Below, piece after piece: positions 11,878 through 23,245 of a stretch of 64,000 bases of DNA. A program made the translations under genes and the position numbers. Under the pieces are notes generated by a model, which was not told the origin of the DNA, did not search any database, and saw nothing but the letters and a program-made list of their open reading frames with translations. Source of the stretch: Microbotryomycetes sp. JL201 (taxonomy: Eukaryota; Basidiomycota; Microbotryomycetes); assembly GCA_033819885.1 (NCBI GenBank), contig JAQYUZ010000026.1:162476-226475 (forward strand), given 5' to 3'. Numbering within the stretch: position 1 is the first letter of the stretch; every line of letters begins with the position of its first letter.

Positions 11878-12738
11878 ATGGCACCCATCACCGCAGATGT
11901 CAAGAAAGTCTTATGGGACAAGCTTGAGCGGGTGCTCGAAGCGGGTCACCACTCGTACAGCGGACACGCAGCGCAGCAGTGCAAGTTGGCCGACGTGATT
12001 GTCGAGAACGTCACGCAAGATAAGCAGGGAGAGTTGGTGAGCATTCATTTGGTGCACTGAACTAGTCGTGAACCCGCAAGCAAGCGCGTACTGAGCAATG
12101 CCCACTCGGCTCGCCGGCAACCTCCTCGAGATCACGTGCCACGGCTCTGCTGACAAGTCCTCATCTCATTCGAACAGATCTCTCAGCGAGGGTCAAAGGC
12201 AACAACAGTCATCAACATAGACGTTGACGAATCTATGTGCAATATCGCCGGCAAGTTTCGCTCGTGATGACGATGAGCACCCAGGGCTGAATGCAAATTC
12301 GTATAGGAAACGCGCACGGGGGCTTCCTAGCATGGTTGATTGACCATACCTCGTCCACTGCAATCTTTTGTCTAGCGACGGCAGACCGCTGGATCACTTC
12401 TGGCGTTTCTTCAAACATCAACACTTACTATCTTCAAGCTGCACCTGTTCGTTCGTACTTGAAGCGGACAGATCAACAAGACTGACAGTATTGTGAACAG
12501 GCCGGCACGCCATTGCGAGTCGTTTCGACAGTCGTGCAAATCGGTCGAACAACCGCTACCGTCGACGTTCGGGTTGAAAACAGGCACGTCTGACCTTCAA
12601 CAACATGTCTCTGGCTTTGGTTTAACCGATCTTTCTCTCAATTGCCGCAGAAACACAAATGGTCTGGTGTGCATGGCGACACACGTCAAGGTCGACAATC
12701 GGCCGTCACCAGCAGTCAAGGCACGAATGAAGCTTTAG
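11878..12738 (+). CDS. Hotdog-fold thioesterase (4HBT superfamily)
   Basis: Predicted acyl-CoA thioesterase of the ACOT13/PaaI-like group. Five exons: 11878-12036, 12178-12250, 12307-12446, 12501-12583, 12651-12738; 543 nt, 180 aa. The hotdog active region is GNAHGGFLAWLIDHTSS followed by TAIFCLAT and SGVSSNINTYYLQAAP; the end NGLVCMATHVKV matches the last strand of the fold. To join these conserved blocks in phase, introns 12251-12306 and 12584-12650 must start with GC rather than GT (GCCG|GCAAGT and AACAG|GCACGT). Intron 12447-12500 starts GTTCGT. It ends 26 bp from the convergent HAM1 stop. Confidence 0.9.
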
Positions 12739-12764
12739 CGCCGTCCATTACCTACAACGTAGAT

Positions 12765-13564
12765 CTATGTACATTTCTGCTGGCGCGAGTTCAATTCATC
12801 GGATAATCTACTGTTGCGCGCTTGTTCTTCCAAAAACTGTCTGAGAAGCTCGAGGGCCTTGTACCTGTGGCTGAGCTTGTTCTTTTCTTCACCGTCCATC
12901 TCGGCGTACGTCTTGCCCGTACCTTGAACTTCAAAAATTGGATCCCACCCGAAATGCGTTGGTCCGCGTGCTGGAACGATTCGTCCTCGTGTCTTGCCTT
13001 CAAACAAGATTGGTTCTTGACCAGGTCCAGCACAATATGCGAATGTGCAAATAGCATCCGCCGACTTGTCATCAAATCCCTGTAGCATCCGGTTGATACC
13101 TGTATACATTATAGGTCACGAATGTGCACATTCTCGGATCAGCATCAACGCCGAGACGGAGCGAGACTTGATCAAGAAACTGACCGTCATGTCCGATTGT
13201 GCTCATGAACGCTTTGATATAGGCACCAGGTAGTCCTCCCAAAGCATCAAACGATAATGCAGTGTCCTGTCGAAAGCCCATGGATCAATGACATTGTCTA
13301 ATACGTCCGCAGCTGGTCTGAGCGTCGCGAAACAGCGCTGACCTCGGTGATGCAAGCCCCTCCAATTTTGTCGGCAGCAGCTTTGACTTTGGCGATAGCG
13401 ACTTCTCTTGTTGTTCCTTGGATCTCTGGAACGTCGACGTCTTTCGAAGTGATTTCGATCGGTTCGGCTGTCGCATCGTTGCCAGACGAAGAGTTGGCAG
13501 CAGCCAGGATCGCACGAACTTCTTTAACCTTGTTGGCGTTGCCTGAGCAAAAGAGAATTTGCAT
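12765..13564 (-). CDS. HAM1: Inosine triphosphate pyrophosphatase (Ham1/ITPA)
   Basis: Hydrolyses ITP, dITP and XTP to monophosphates, keeping deaminated purines out of nucleic acids. Exons 13343-13564, 13185-13266 and 12765-13099; 639 nt, 212 aa, slightly longer than the usual 185-200. Family motifs in order: [13 protein letters not shown] at the N-terminus, [17 protein letters not shown] (substrate and metal site), [33 protein letters not shown] and [11 protein letters not shown]. The start is the ATG at 13564. Upstream, 256 bp separate it from the end of clathrin light chain on the same strand. Confidence 0.96.
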
Positions 13565-13820
13565 TGTGTGGGTCAACGTTGGTCGAAACACTGTTGCTAG
13601 AGGGCAAAGAGTCTGGCGTCAGATCGCACGAAAGCTTATTCGTTTGAAACCTCTTGAATCGTCAGTGAGCATGCGTCGCAGATAAATTTGCCATTTGGCA
13701 ATTGCTCTCAAAGAGACACAGGAAAAAACCCGCCGTGGCTTGCCATCTCTGCCTTCTAGCTCGAGCTCTACGACGCAACTACCCCAACACTGCTATGCCG
13801 CCTGGCAAAACAATCTCATT

Positions 13821-15041
13821 TCAGTATCCTGCTGCGCCAGGTGCCGTCTCTCCCTCCCTCTTGAGTGACAGCAAGATCTCTTTGAACCGGCTCAAATCTT
13901 GCTTGCTCCTCGTTGTCGTCTTTGAGCGCGAGTCTTGCAGCTCGATCATGTTGCAAATTCTCTCCCATGTCGTGCCCTTTGCCAACTCTTCCGTCCTCTT
14001 TTCGTTGAACAAAGCCTCCTCCTCCCTGAGTTTGTCCAGAGTTATGCCGTCAGCGATTCGCGATGTGAGCAGCCAACAATGCATATGTGCAAGAGTGTCC
14101 TCACTTGTTTTGAGCGATGGCCTTTTCCTTTTGGGCGTTGTATTCTTTGTAGAAATTGTCGATCGCGTTCTGAGCCTTCACGATCGTTTCTTCTTTCTTG
14201 CTGGCGCTCTCTTCTTCTCTCCGTGCAATCTCTTCTGCTTGCTTAACTTTCCAATTCCTGATGATGGAGTAAGGGTCACACGATGAGATCATTGAGGATT
14301 TCAGTGGCAAAGACCGAGAGCGACTAACTTGATGAATTCGGACTCTTCCTCTTGCGACTGAGGGATGCCCGAGAACGCTCCCATAGGCTGCGAATAGTTG
14401 GATTGCGCCGCTTGGAAACCATTCGTCTGTGTGGAATCGAGCCAATAGTCAGTGTCACTGGGCTTGGTCAGGAGTGCCGCCAATGCCTGGATGAACCTCA
14501 AAGGCGGCCCAGGCGGTTTCGATGCAAGCCCAGTGATGGCGTTTAGACGCACCTGCTGGACGGATTGCGTCTCTGGAATATCAATGGCCGGGTACTCTTG
14601 CTCAAACGCGCCCAAGTCGTCATGGCCCGTGACCGACACATGTTGCTGCTGCGCTCCCATGCCACCCTCGTACGGCCCCTTTGCCACCGACGCAATCGCA
14701 GGAGGTGCTGCTGTCACGAGCTCGGGCCCGTGGTCGAGTACGTGCGTGTTCGTTGAGGACGCGCCGCCGGCCGTGAACGCCTCGAAACCGCCATCATCCT
14801 CGTCACCATCCAATGCAGGGAACGCCGCGGCGCCCTTTTCAAAGTCCTTGTCAAACGAGGCACCCGCGTTGGGAGCCGCGCCAAAGTCTTCACCCAAGGC
14901 AGCACGCTCACGTGCGAGGAAGTCGGCCGTCGCGTCAGAGCCTTGCCCGGCCTGCGGACTGCCAAATAGGTCGTCCCTGAGTAGGATCAGCGGATGTGTC
15001 AGTCGTGCTCGCTGCGCACATCGCACACCGCTTGCTCACAT
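13821..15041 (-). CDS. CLC1: Clathrin light chain, start codon apparently split by an intron
   Basis: Light chain of the clathrin triskelion, binds heavy chain and regulates coat assembly at Golgi/endosomes and plasma membrane. Exons: AT at 15040-15041, then 14553-14976, 14329-14426, 14105-14257 and 13821-14025; 882 nt, 293 aa. Conserved parts are TADFLARERAALGEDF near the N-terminus, the coiled coil WKVKQAEEIARREEES to KEYNAQKEK, and the fungal end ELAKGTTWERICNMI then SRFKEILLSLKREG. The only way I find to start the protein is ..AT|GTGAGC..CTCAG|GGACGAC, producing ATG GAC GAC. The 126-nt intron 14427-14552 is in frame and could be retained. Confidence 0.93.
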
Positions 15042-15359
15042 GGTGCGTGTGGGGAAAGCTAACGCTGATACCACCCGCAGCGGTCAGTGCATTTCGACAT
15101 AATGTCACAGACGTTTGGTATTTGGAAAGACATCCAGCTCAGCAGTACTACGCCCTCATAAACTTAGGTTTGTCGACGCAGCGTGCACGTAATTCGCCGC
15201 AGCAAAGTCCGCCGCGTCGGCCGAAACGCCATGGGCACGCGGGTTCTTCTACCCCCAGTCACAACGTCCCTGTCCCCAGCACGTCGAAGCGCCCTCGAAC
15301 AGCGGTGATTTCTGCTTGAGTTTGAGAGACTGGTGCACGGACACCGAGTGGTGCGCCCG
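15042..15359. promoter_or_regulatory. Divergent intergenic region CLC1 / MFS transporter
   Basis: 318 bp between the clathrin light chain start and the transporter ATG; must hold both promoters. No known binding site was recognised with confidence. Confidence 0.45.
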
Positions 15360-17228
15360 ATGCCGCCAGATCACCAAAACCCCGCTGCTGGCAACCCGGC
15401 ACAGACAAAGGTCCACGACAACTCCAGCAACGAAACGGTAGTCAAAAATGATTCCGTTTCAGGCAATGATCTTGACTCGGCCAAGCCGCCCCGACATGAT
15501 TCGGATCACAGCAAGGACTGGAAGTCTGCCACTCAGGTGATCCCAGACAACCGTCTCGGACTGGTGCTGCCCGCACTCGGTCTCAATTTGCTCCTGGCCG
15601 CATTGGATCAAACCGCGGTTGCCCCTGCTCTGCCAACTATCGCGCGTGACCTTGGTGGGTCTTCGGTGGCGCTCGCATGGGTCGGCACGGCATACCTCTT
15701 GCTGTCAACCTGCTGCTCACCATTCTACGGCAAAATATCAAATATCGTTGGTCGCAAGCCTGTTCTTTTCACGGCTACGTTCCTCTTCTTGCTCGGCAGT
15801 GCCCTCTGTGGCGCTGCACAGAACATGCCTTGGCTATGCGCCGCGCGAGGAATACAAGGCATGGGTGGAGGGGGGATCATTCAGTTGACTCAGATCATTG
15901 TTTCGGACATTGTACCGCTGTCCAAGCGTGGCAAATACAGCGGTGCGATCGGCTTGACGTGGGGCCTCGCGAGCGCAATTGGGCCCTTGGTTGGTGGCGC
16001 TTTGACCGGTGAGTCGTGACGCTGCCAGCTTCGCCGTTCCGCGACTGATGATCCCGGTCGTAGACAAAGTCTCATGGAGGTGGATTTTCTTCATTAACCT
16101 GCCGACCGGGGCTATCGCCGTTGTGCTCTTGTTCTTCTTCCTCAAGCTGAATCCTCTGCACATTATGACATTCGAAGAATTTAGAACGACGTTCGATTTC
16201 CTTGGGCTCGCTCTCATCATCATCGGCGTCGTAGCACTCCTCGTCGGTTTCTCGTTTGCGGAGCAGAACTGGTCATCGCCCCAGACGATAGCTTTGCTCG
16301 TCGTCGGTATCGTCATCCTCATCGCTGCTGCTTTCCAAGAGATTAAAACGAAGCGCAGTGCCATCATTCCAGCTCGGCTATTCAAAACTCGAACACCAGC
16401 ATGCATTCTCGTATCAACCACGTGCCAATCTTTTGCCTTCATTTCGCTCTCCTTTTATTTTCCATTCTATCTTCAGGCGCTTGGAGCGACTGCCCTCATG
16501 TCTGGCATCATCTTCATGCCGTTCAGCCTTCTCGGGGCAATTGTATCTATCTTTAGTGGATTCCTCATCACGAAACTCAAGCGTACGCGCGAGATCATGG
16601 CAGTTTCGTTTTTGATCGCCACACTTGGCTACGCCCTGTTTGCCACCCTCGATGAGCGGTCAAGTCGCGGCAAACAGATCGCATACATGGTCGTTGCCGC
16701 AATCGGGATAGGTAATCTGTTCCAGTCTCCTTACATTGCCATTCAAGCGGCGATGCCTATCAAAGACATGGCGACATCAACGTCCACTATCGGACTGCTC
16801 AGATCCCTCGGTGGCACTATCGGAGTCTCGGTTGGCGGCGCGATCTACACGTCCGAGTTGACCAGACGGTTGACCAGAATCGGCTACGACGTGTCCGAAG
16901 GCATGTTGACTGGCCAAGTTGCCGGCCTTGACAAGATTGAAGTACGTCTCGCTGTTCTTGTCTACTGTCCCTTACCTTGCTAACCTATTCTCTTTTTCCA
17001 CAGCCCGTGGAGTATCGACTGAGCGTTCAGCATGCATTTACGCGCTCAATCAGCACAATTTGGGTTGTCGCTGCTCCCATCCTCTTCGTGGGCTTCTTGT
17101 TGTGCTTCCCGATGAAACATTACTCGCTCGAGAGGAAAGCTGTCGTTGCCGGCAAGGAGAAGCAGCTCGTCACGGACGATACGAAAGTCGAGAACGGGAA
17201 CAAGTCTCCTGCTGATGAAAAGGTATGA
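15360..17228 (+). CDS. MFS multidrug-type transporter, 14-TM (DHA2-like)
   Basis: Proton-antiport exporter of the major facilitator superfamily, probably plasma membrane. Exons 15360-16008, 16064-16941 and 17004-17228; 1752 nt, 583 aa. Signature features are LDQTAVAPALPTIARDLG in the first helix, the A-loop motif GKISNIVGRKP (about residues 130-140), ARGIQGMGGGG, and WRWIFFINLPTG (typical of DHA2). Hydrophobic segments are compatible with 14 helices, with a charged cytosolic tail. The family exports drugs or metabolites; the substrate cannot be read from sequence. The ATG at 15360 is the first in frame. Confidence 0.92.
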
Positions 17229-17621
17229 TTATGAGGGCATGAGGGACAATTTTGTTGTAAAATTAGCTGCATCCCTGATTCGCGACCGCATTTCGAGGAG
17301 AGGGCCCACGGGCAGCAATCTGTGATCTGGCTTCTCGATAATATCCTTCGTGCTTTTGAGCAAGCTTTTGACGCAAAAACGAGCGCGCAGTCGCAAAGCC
17401 GAAATGCAAGCTCGGGCCCCTCGCATTCCTTTCTTTGTTCTCTCACTCGCCTCAGGCTCTCCTTCATTCGTCCACGAAGACAGTTGACTACGACTGCATG
17501 AATCAAGACAGGCGCGTCATAATTGTGTAGCAGGGAGTGCGTCTCGTGCACAGGCCAGCTCGCTGCTACTGAACCAGTCTGACGTCTGTACGCCGCCAAC
17601 GTCTCCACAGTCCACGCCTCG

Positions 17622-19580
17622 ATGCGTCGTTCGTTATCTCATGAGCCGCTTCGAATAGATCACTACATACCAGGGAGTGACAGATTGTCATCGCGTTCGT
17701 CGTCCACGAGCGCGTCGAGGCGCGCCCACTCGAGCTCGACTACCATTCACATGGACACGCTCGACCGGCGCAAGTCGACATACAATCCAGATGGGCTCCC
17801 CGTGCACTCGAGAATGGGCTCAAAGGGGAGCAATGGGGGGTATTCATTGTCGGTCTGGAGATTGTTGACGGGCAAGACGAGAAGTGGAAACAGGCTTAGA
17901 ATCGTTCTCTTCGGATCTGTCGCGCTGGCGCTTGTGCTCTGGAACTATCACGGTTCCCGGCGGCGGCAAGAAATCGCCACTGACGAAGACTCGCAAGCGA
18001 GAACGACATACGCAGAAGCAGAACCGACGAATGTGCAGCAATTTGAGAACATCGTCCCGATCAAAGATGCTGAGGGTCAACCGGTAGAGGTACCGGTGCG
18101 TGACGAACGTCTAACGCCACCGTCAAAGCTGGACCCGATGCCTGTCGCAGCAACTCAGCCATTGGACGTGAGCGTGCACCAACCCTTGATCCGTCCCAAA
18201 AACTCAAATGGCAAGTACCTTGCGTACCTTCCGCACTCTGGCTATCACAATCAGAGAATATCTTTCGAAAATGCTCTCACGCTAGCGCAAGCTCTCGACC
18301 GAACCCTCTTGGTACCACCCGTCTGGCTGGGACACGCCATACCATACATTTCATATGACAAGCTCGTCAGGCGCTTACAGATCGCGAGCAAGGATGGCTT
18401 GGAAAGATGCAAAGACTTTGGGGAAGGTGGCAACGAAGACCCGATCCCGCGCGAGTGCGAAGGGTATTGGTCGTGGACCCTAGTCGGCTGGGACTTTCTC
18501 GTCGATTTATCGAGCGTAAAAGACATCGTTCCGCTCAAAGACAGGTGGAACATGTCGGAGGCGTGGCTCGAAGACGAGCTTGGTCTTGTTCCTGGCAAGA
18601 AAGGTGGACCGAGTCCGGATGTCTTCCACCTCAAGGATGATACAATGTATCAGTACAGGTTCTTTGACGGCGCTCAGGATCTTGAGTCACCCGGCAAATT
18701 CTCAAAGGGGATCGACTTGACAGAGTTTGCCCGTCAGACGCGCGACTACAAGCTCGTGTCGCTTGGATCAATGTTTGGCACGTTGCGAATACGTCCGACG
18801 ACAGATTATTTGTACAACGCAAGATCCGCGTTCCGCAAAGCCATGACGTTCCACAACCCGGTGCTCGATAAAGTCACTGAGATCATCCGCGACAGACTCG
18901 GCGGACCTGGTCGATACTACGGTCTGCACCTTCGCGTCGGAGATGGTGTTTTTCAGTCAAATGCCAGAAAGAACACGATAGACATCTGGCAGACGCTGTG
19001 CACGAAAAAGATGGATCTGTCGCCGGCATTGTGCGACGAGATGTTTGAGCGCAGTCAAAAAAAGCGTCGCGCCTCTTTGAGGACGCGAGACGAGGGTGCA
19101 GCGCAACGCGACAAGAGGGACAGAATCCGCGCGCAGCGCAAGAGCGGACTCGATCACGAGGCTTTGCCGCCTTTGCCCGCCATCGCTACTCTGGCGGATT
19201 CGCCACTGGCCTCCTCTATGTCTTGTCGTGGCCAACTTCACACGCGAGACGACATGTTGCCATTCAACGCGCCACTGTTTATCGCGACAGACTCGAAAGT
19301 TCCCACCGAAGACTCGAATTTGGCCGTCTTTTTCGACTCTTTTCCGTGCACATTCACTCTTGGAGATTTCTCGTCGACGAATGATTTGAACAAAGAGCCT
19401 GTTCAAGGGCTTTCGGAGATCAACATGTTACGTAACGAGGAAGACAAGGTACCGCTCGCGCAATTCTTTTACCCTCAACTGGACGCTCAAATCGCGGCGT
19501 GGGGACGAGACTTGATTGGCACGCCTCAGAGTACTTTTTCGAGGTTCGCAGTCGATGTTTTACATCAAACTTATCAGTGA
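17622..19580 (+). CDS. O-fucosyltransferase-like type II membrane protein
   Basis: Single exon, 652 aa, unusual here because nearly every neighbour has introns. A Ser/Arg-rich cytosolic N-terminus is followed by one transmembrane segment (about residues 93-111, LRIVLFGSVALALVLW), giving type II topology typical of Golgi glycosyltransferases. The luminal part begins with KYLAYLPHSGYHNQR, an N-terminal loop typical of GDP-fucose protein O-fucosyltransferases, and contains GLHLRVGDGVF (the HxR-type nucleotide-sugar motif) and LFIATDSK plus a C-terminal FSRFAVD block. Assignment to the fucosyltransferase superfamily is from these motifs; donor and acceptor are not known. It converges on the next gene. 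Confidence 0.75.
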   Translation: MRRSLSHEPLRIDHYIPGSDRLSSRSSSTSASRRAHSSSTTIHMDTLDRRKSTYNPDGLPVHSRMGSKGSNGGYSLSVWRLLTGKTRSGNRLRIVLFGSVALALVLWNYHGSRRRQEIATDEDSQARTTYAEAEPTNVQQFENIVPIKDAEGQPVEVPVRDERLTPPSKLDPMPVAATQPLDVSVHQPLIRPKNSNGKYLAYLPHSGYHNQRISFENALTLAQALDRTLLVPPVWLGHAIPYISYDKLVRRLQIASKDGLERCKDFGEGGNEDPIPRECEGYWSWTLVGWDFLVDLSSVKDIVPLKDRWNMSEAWLEDELGLVPGKKGGPSPDVFHLKDDTMYQYRFFDGAQDLESPGKFSKGIDLTEFARQTRDYKLVSLGSMFGTLRIRPTTDYLYNARSAFRKAMTFHNPVLDKVTEIIRDRLGGPGRYYGLHLRVGDGVFQSNARKNTIDIWQTLCTKKMDLSPALCDEMFERSQKKRRASLRTRDEGAAQRDKRDRIRAQRKSGLDHEALPPLPAIATLADSPLASSMSCRGQLHTRDDMLPFNAPLFIATDSKVPTEDSNLAVFFDSFPCTFTLGDFSSTNDLNKEPVQGLSEINMLRNEEDKVPLAQFFYPQLDAQIAAWGRDLIGTPQSTFSRFAVDVLHQTYQ

Positions 19581-19699
19581 GTTGGCGTAATGTGCAGTCG
19601 CTCGCGCGGTCACACTAGTCTGACGAACATTCGCGCGCAGTGGCTGGCCGATTGTAGAAAGAGGATAGACACTTGCATTTCATATCAATGTTGTACTGT

Positions 19700-22600
19700 T
19701 TACCAACCTGCAAAGATTGCATCAATCTCGAGCTTCGGACTCGAAGGACTCGGGAGCGGCGATGAGTATTTTACGTGCTGCGAAAGTGCTGTGTTCGGCT
19801 TTGGAGGCAAAGCAGACGCTTCGGCGGCAGGCTTTGACGAGACTGTCTTCTCCGGTACAAACGATGTTGACGAGCTGTCGGTGACGGCTTGTGTCTGAGC
19901 TTTTCTGGGCGTTATAGGACGTTTTTCAGCAACGACACTGCCTCCAAACACCAATGAAGGTCCCGCGACACTCGTCGTTCGCTTGCGTTCCAGACTTGCG
20001 ACCGTCGAAGATGCCGATTCTTCAATCGCGGCTCCGGTTGGTGAGACCGCTCCATCATCTTCCTCCATCGTATCCAATCTCGAAACGATCGCTAAACGAG
20101 TCGAGATTGACATCGGGCCCGACAAAGTAGGCGTCAAAGTAGCTTCGTCGCCCAACGAGGACGGTGGTGCCGTCCTCGGTCTCGATGACGGTGGCGGACT
20201 CGCTTGTTTTGGCAGATCAACGTGTCCACTGAGATCGGCAACGCCAATGACCGGTTCAACGCCTTGTTGAGATAGCCATTTGCGCATGCGAGAGTCATGA
20301 TTGCGGTCTGAGACTGGCGGAACTTGATCTTGCTTGAAGTTGGTGACGAACGATGTCGTTGCGGCGAACGCTTCATCCATAGCAAGCTTGCCGGGCGAAT
20401 CAGAGCTTTCGCCTGTCGGCGAGAATCATTGTCAAGTTCGTGGAATCTGTAAGTTCTTGGAATCTGTAAGTTCTTCAATAAAAAACAATACGTACCATCG
20501 CTATCAAAGTCGTCGAGTGCAAGCTCAGGATTGAGCACTGGTAATGGCAACGCGCCTTGCTCCTTTTGCTCAAACAGCTCGCTCTCTTGCGCGCCGAGTC
20601 CGAGATCCTTGAAAAGCGTTTCTGACTCTACCATAATCGGAGAAGCAACGCCAAGACCGAGCTCTGGAAGATGCCAATCCAGCGACAGTTTAGGTGAAGG
20701 CGGTTTTGACCAGGACTCGGCCTTGGCCTCTGCATCTCGCTCCATCCCAATGTCCGCAACCGTACAGCTTCCTACAAGTCCATCGTCTGATCCTTTCAAC
20801 AAAGCCTCCGCTGCCTGATCCGCGTGCCGGGACTCGGCTTCAGCAAGATCGTGAGCCGTTCCTGCGAGATCATCCGTTCCCGCCGCAGCCATTTGTGGCG
20901 TTTGTTTGAGCACAACTGCAATTCCAGTTGCTCCTTGCTGGTCGGTTCCATCAACTGCTTCGATTGGCTCAGCAGTGACACCAGACGCAGGGGACGGCGA
21001 TGGTCGACTGGAAATGGGCACAGCAGGTGCAGGGCTTGCGGCCAAAGGTCCGGATGACACTGTGTGAATCGCCGTCTGATGTGAGACGCACGGAGGAGAG
21101 TCGTTTGGCGGAGGGGACAGCGTTGGTGGCAAGGGCTGCGGCATCTGCGGAGGCAAAGGCATGGAAGGTGCAGCCGGTGGAGCCATCCCAGCTGGAAAGC
21201 TTGAAGGAGCATGCGGCGAGCTGGGGTCCACAACAGACATGAAAGCAGGAGGCATCGAGGCCGGAGGCATTGGAGCAGGAGGCGTGGGAGCGATAGGAAA
21301 GCGAGGGGCAGACACGACTGCCACTGGCGGCGGCTGTGTGCTGCTTGAGGGTGGTAGAGTAGGAGCAGCTTCCATGATGCTTTGCGCGCGTGGTGCAAAG
21401 CGTTCGGGCACCGTCGAGCTCTGGGCGCCGAGACCCCAGCCGAAAGGAACTGGGGCGGGCACTTGAATTGTGGAGACGGGCATTTGAGCAGAGTGGGGTG
21501 TGCGCATCTGATAATCGGCAGATGGCGATGGATGAACAAGTGGCAAGCCTTGCGCGGGTAATGCGAACTGAGGAACTGGAGGAATCGACGGAAAACTGTA
21601 GCTGACATGAACACGCGTCAGCGCTCGAGCTGTCCAACAGATAACGAATCTCACAAACCTCGGAAGATTGGCGGGCATCGTTGCACGCTGATTGACTTTC
21701 GGTCGCCTCGTCTGCGCGCGTCCAGGCATGCGGTGAAAGAGGAAAGCGTCGAGCGGACTCGCATCGCACGATTCGAGCCAGTCAAACGGTGACCGCTCCC
21801 TCTGCATTGATACACCACCGGCTAGAGGCTTTTTCCGCTTCGGCGTTTCAAAGATGTCGCGTGGGTGCAGAGGAACAGGACGATGAAACAGGATGCTCTT
21901 GGTCGCTACAGCTCCAGACGGAACGGCGGGCAAGATACTAGTATGCGAGTGGATCGGTGGCCTACGCGGCTCGCTGTTCGACTTTTGAAGCAGACTGCCG
22001 GCTACAAGGGTGGCGGCCGAATCGGACGCGCTCGGGGGCAGGGACACCGGCCTTTGCATTGTCTTTGATTCCGCTGTTGGAGTCGTTTGTGGTTCTTCTT
22101 TATCAAGTGATGGCGGGTCGACACTGTTTGAGCCCTTGTCTGGAGCGACCTCGCCGCCTCCGCGAGCAGCACTGAGGACTTGGCTCGCCTTTGCCCAAAC
22201 TGCGCCGAACATGGAGGTGCCTACGTTATCTTCCCTTGCTGGAGGAGCCTGCTGAGGAACTTCACTCGATTGCGTTCCGGCATGCGCGGCAGCCGAAGCT
22301 GGTATTGACTGGCGTCGCTCCCTAACCGGACTCTGAGCGGGTGATCGTTTGCGCGTCGAAGCTTCGCCAGAAGAGGAGAATTTCCTAGACCAGGCTCCTC
22401 CTGTACCCGCAGTCGACTGACGCCTGGTTCCCAACGGCAACGTTCTTTCGTTCTCCGACTCGCTAGCGGAACTGAGCGCGCTCACCGGAGAAGGCGACCT
22501 CGTTTTCGCCCGACGTAGTCCAAGTGACCTCGCCTTGTCAAGAGCTTGCTCGCGCTTCTCGGTATCGAAAGAAGGCAGTCCGACCCCTCCGCTTCGTGAC

Positions 22601-22830
22601 CTTTGACGTCCTTGCAGATCAGTCGAGTTTGGGAATCGACCTGATCCGCGATGTGCGGGGTCTTTGTCAACTTGTTGACGCTGTATGCCGGTGCCCATTG
22701 AAGTCGGCGCACGATTTGACGCCTGCATCGAGGCTCGGCCCAACGTGCGTGGCCCCTCATCATCCGTCTGCAATACTCGACCGCCCGGTAGTGGCTGTCG
22801 CCGGTTTGGCGGCTTGAAGCCGGCTTTCAT
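19700..22830 (-). CDS. Large disordered Pro/Ser-rich orphan protein
   Basis: Exons 21659 up to 22830, 20496-21601 and 19700-20412; 2991 nt, 996 aa. The start is the ATG at 22830. Composition is low complexity: Arg/Ser-rich N-terminus, a block around residues 330-385 that looks less random (LFHRPVPLHPRDIFETP and SPFDWLESCDASPLDAFLF), a Pro-rich middle with PPxP repeats, and an acidic C-terminal third with SPKLSLDWHLPELGLG. No catalytic domain is recognisable. The intron 20497-20411 region contains a tandem 17-bp repeat. It is divergent from the FHIT gene over 415 bp. It could be a cytoskeletal or cell-cycle scaffold, but that is only a guess from composition. Confidence 0.72.
20434..20470. repeat. 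Two tandem 17-bp units inside an intron
   Basis: TTCGTGGAATCTGTAAG is followed directly by TTCTTGGAATCTGTAAG (20437-20453 and 20454-20470), one mismatch apart, with a partial third copy. On the minus strand each unit contains CTTACAG, a plausible 3' splice site, within the last intron of the 19700-22830 gene. Confidence 0.9.
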
Positions 22831-23245
22831 GACTGGATGGTAGACCAAGTCTAGCGAAGACCATGCTTCGATTTCGGAAGAGGTCCGCGGGCGAAAGGTC
22901 GAAGCTCCTAGGCTGAGCCGGCGAACGAGATGCCCAACCGTATGGCAGCTTGAGACTGATTACAGGACGCAGTGAATGAGTGCCAGTGTGCTAATGCAGA
23001 CTGGCTCTGGCTCTCTGAAGACTGTAATAGCATCACCGCACGAACTGCCCGCGGTCACGTGCCCCGGGGGTGAGCAGGAATGACTGGGTCATCCGTGGGC
23101 CTGCAGGCGGACCAGCTCGAGTTAGGGTGGGCAAAGATATGCTTTCGTGGTGAATGGCGCCGGTCGACATCAATGTTGAAAACCGAAAGCATCTTTCAAC
23201 TTGCGCCGAGAGATCAGCTGGGCCGCCAGCCGCTCACCTGCCAGC
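22831..23245. promoter_or_regulatory. Divergent intergenic region, orphan 22830 / FHIT
   Basis: 415 bp between divergent starts. Short open frames only; no recognised regulatory motif. Confidence 0.45.

Noticed and set aside
20796-21769. Cys/Leu-rich alternative minus frames
   Set aside because: Out-of-frame shadows of the Pro/Ala-rich coding sequence of the 19700-22830 gene.
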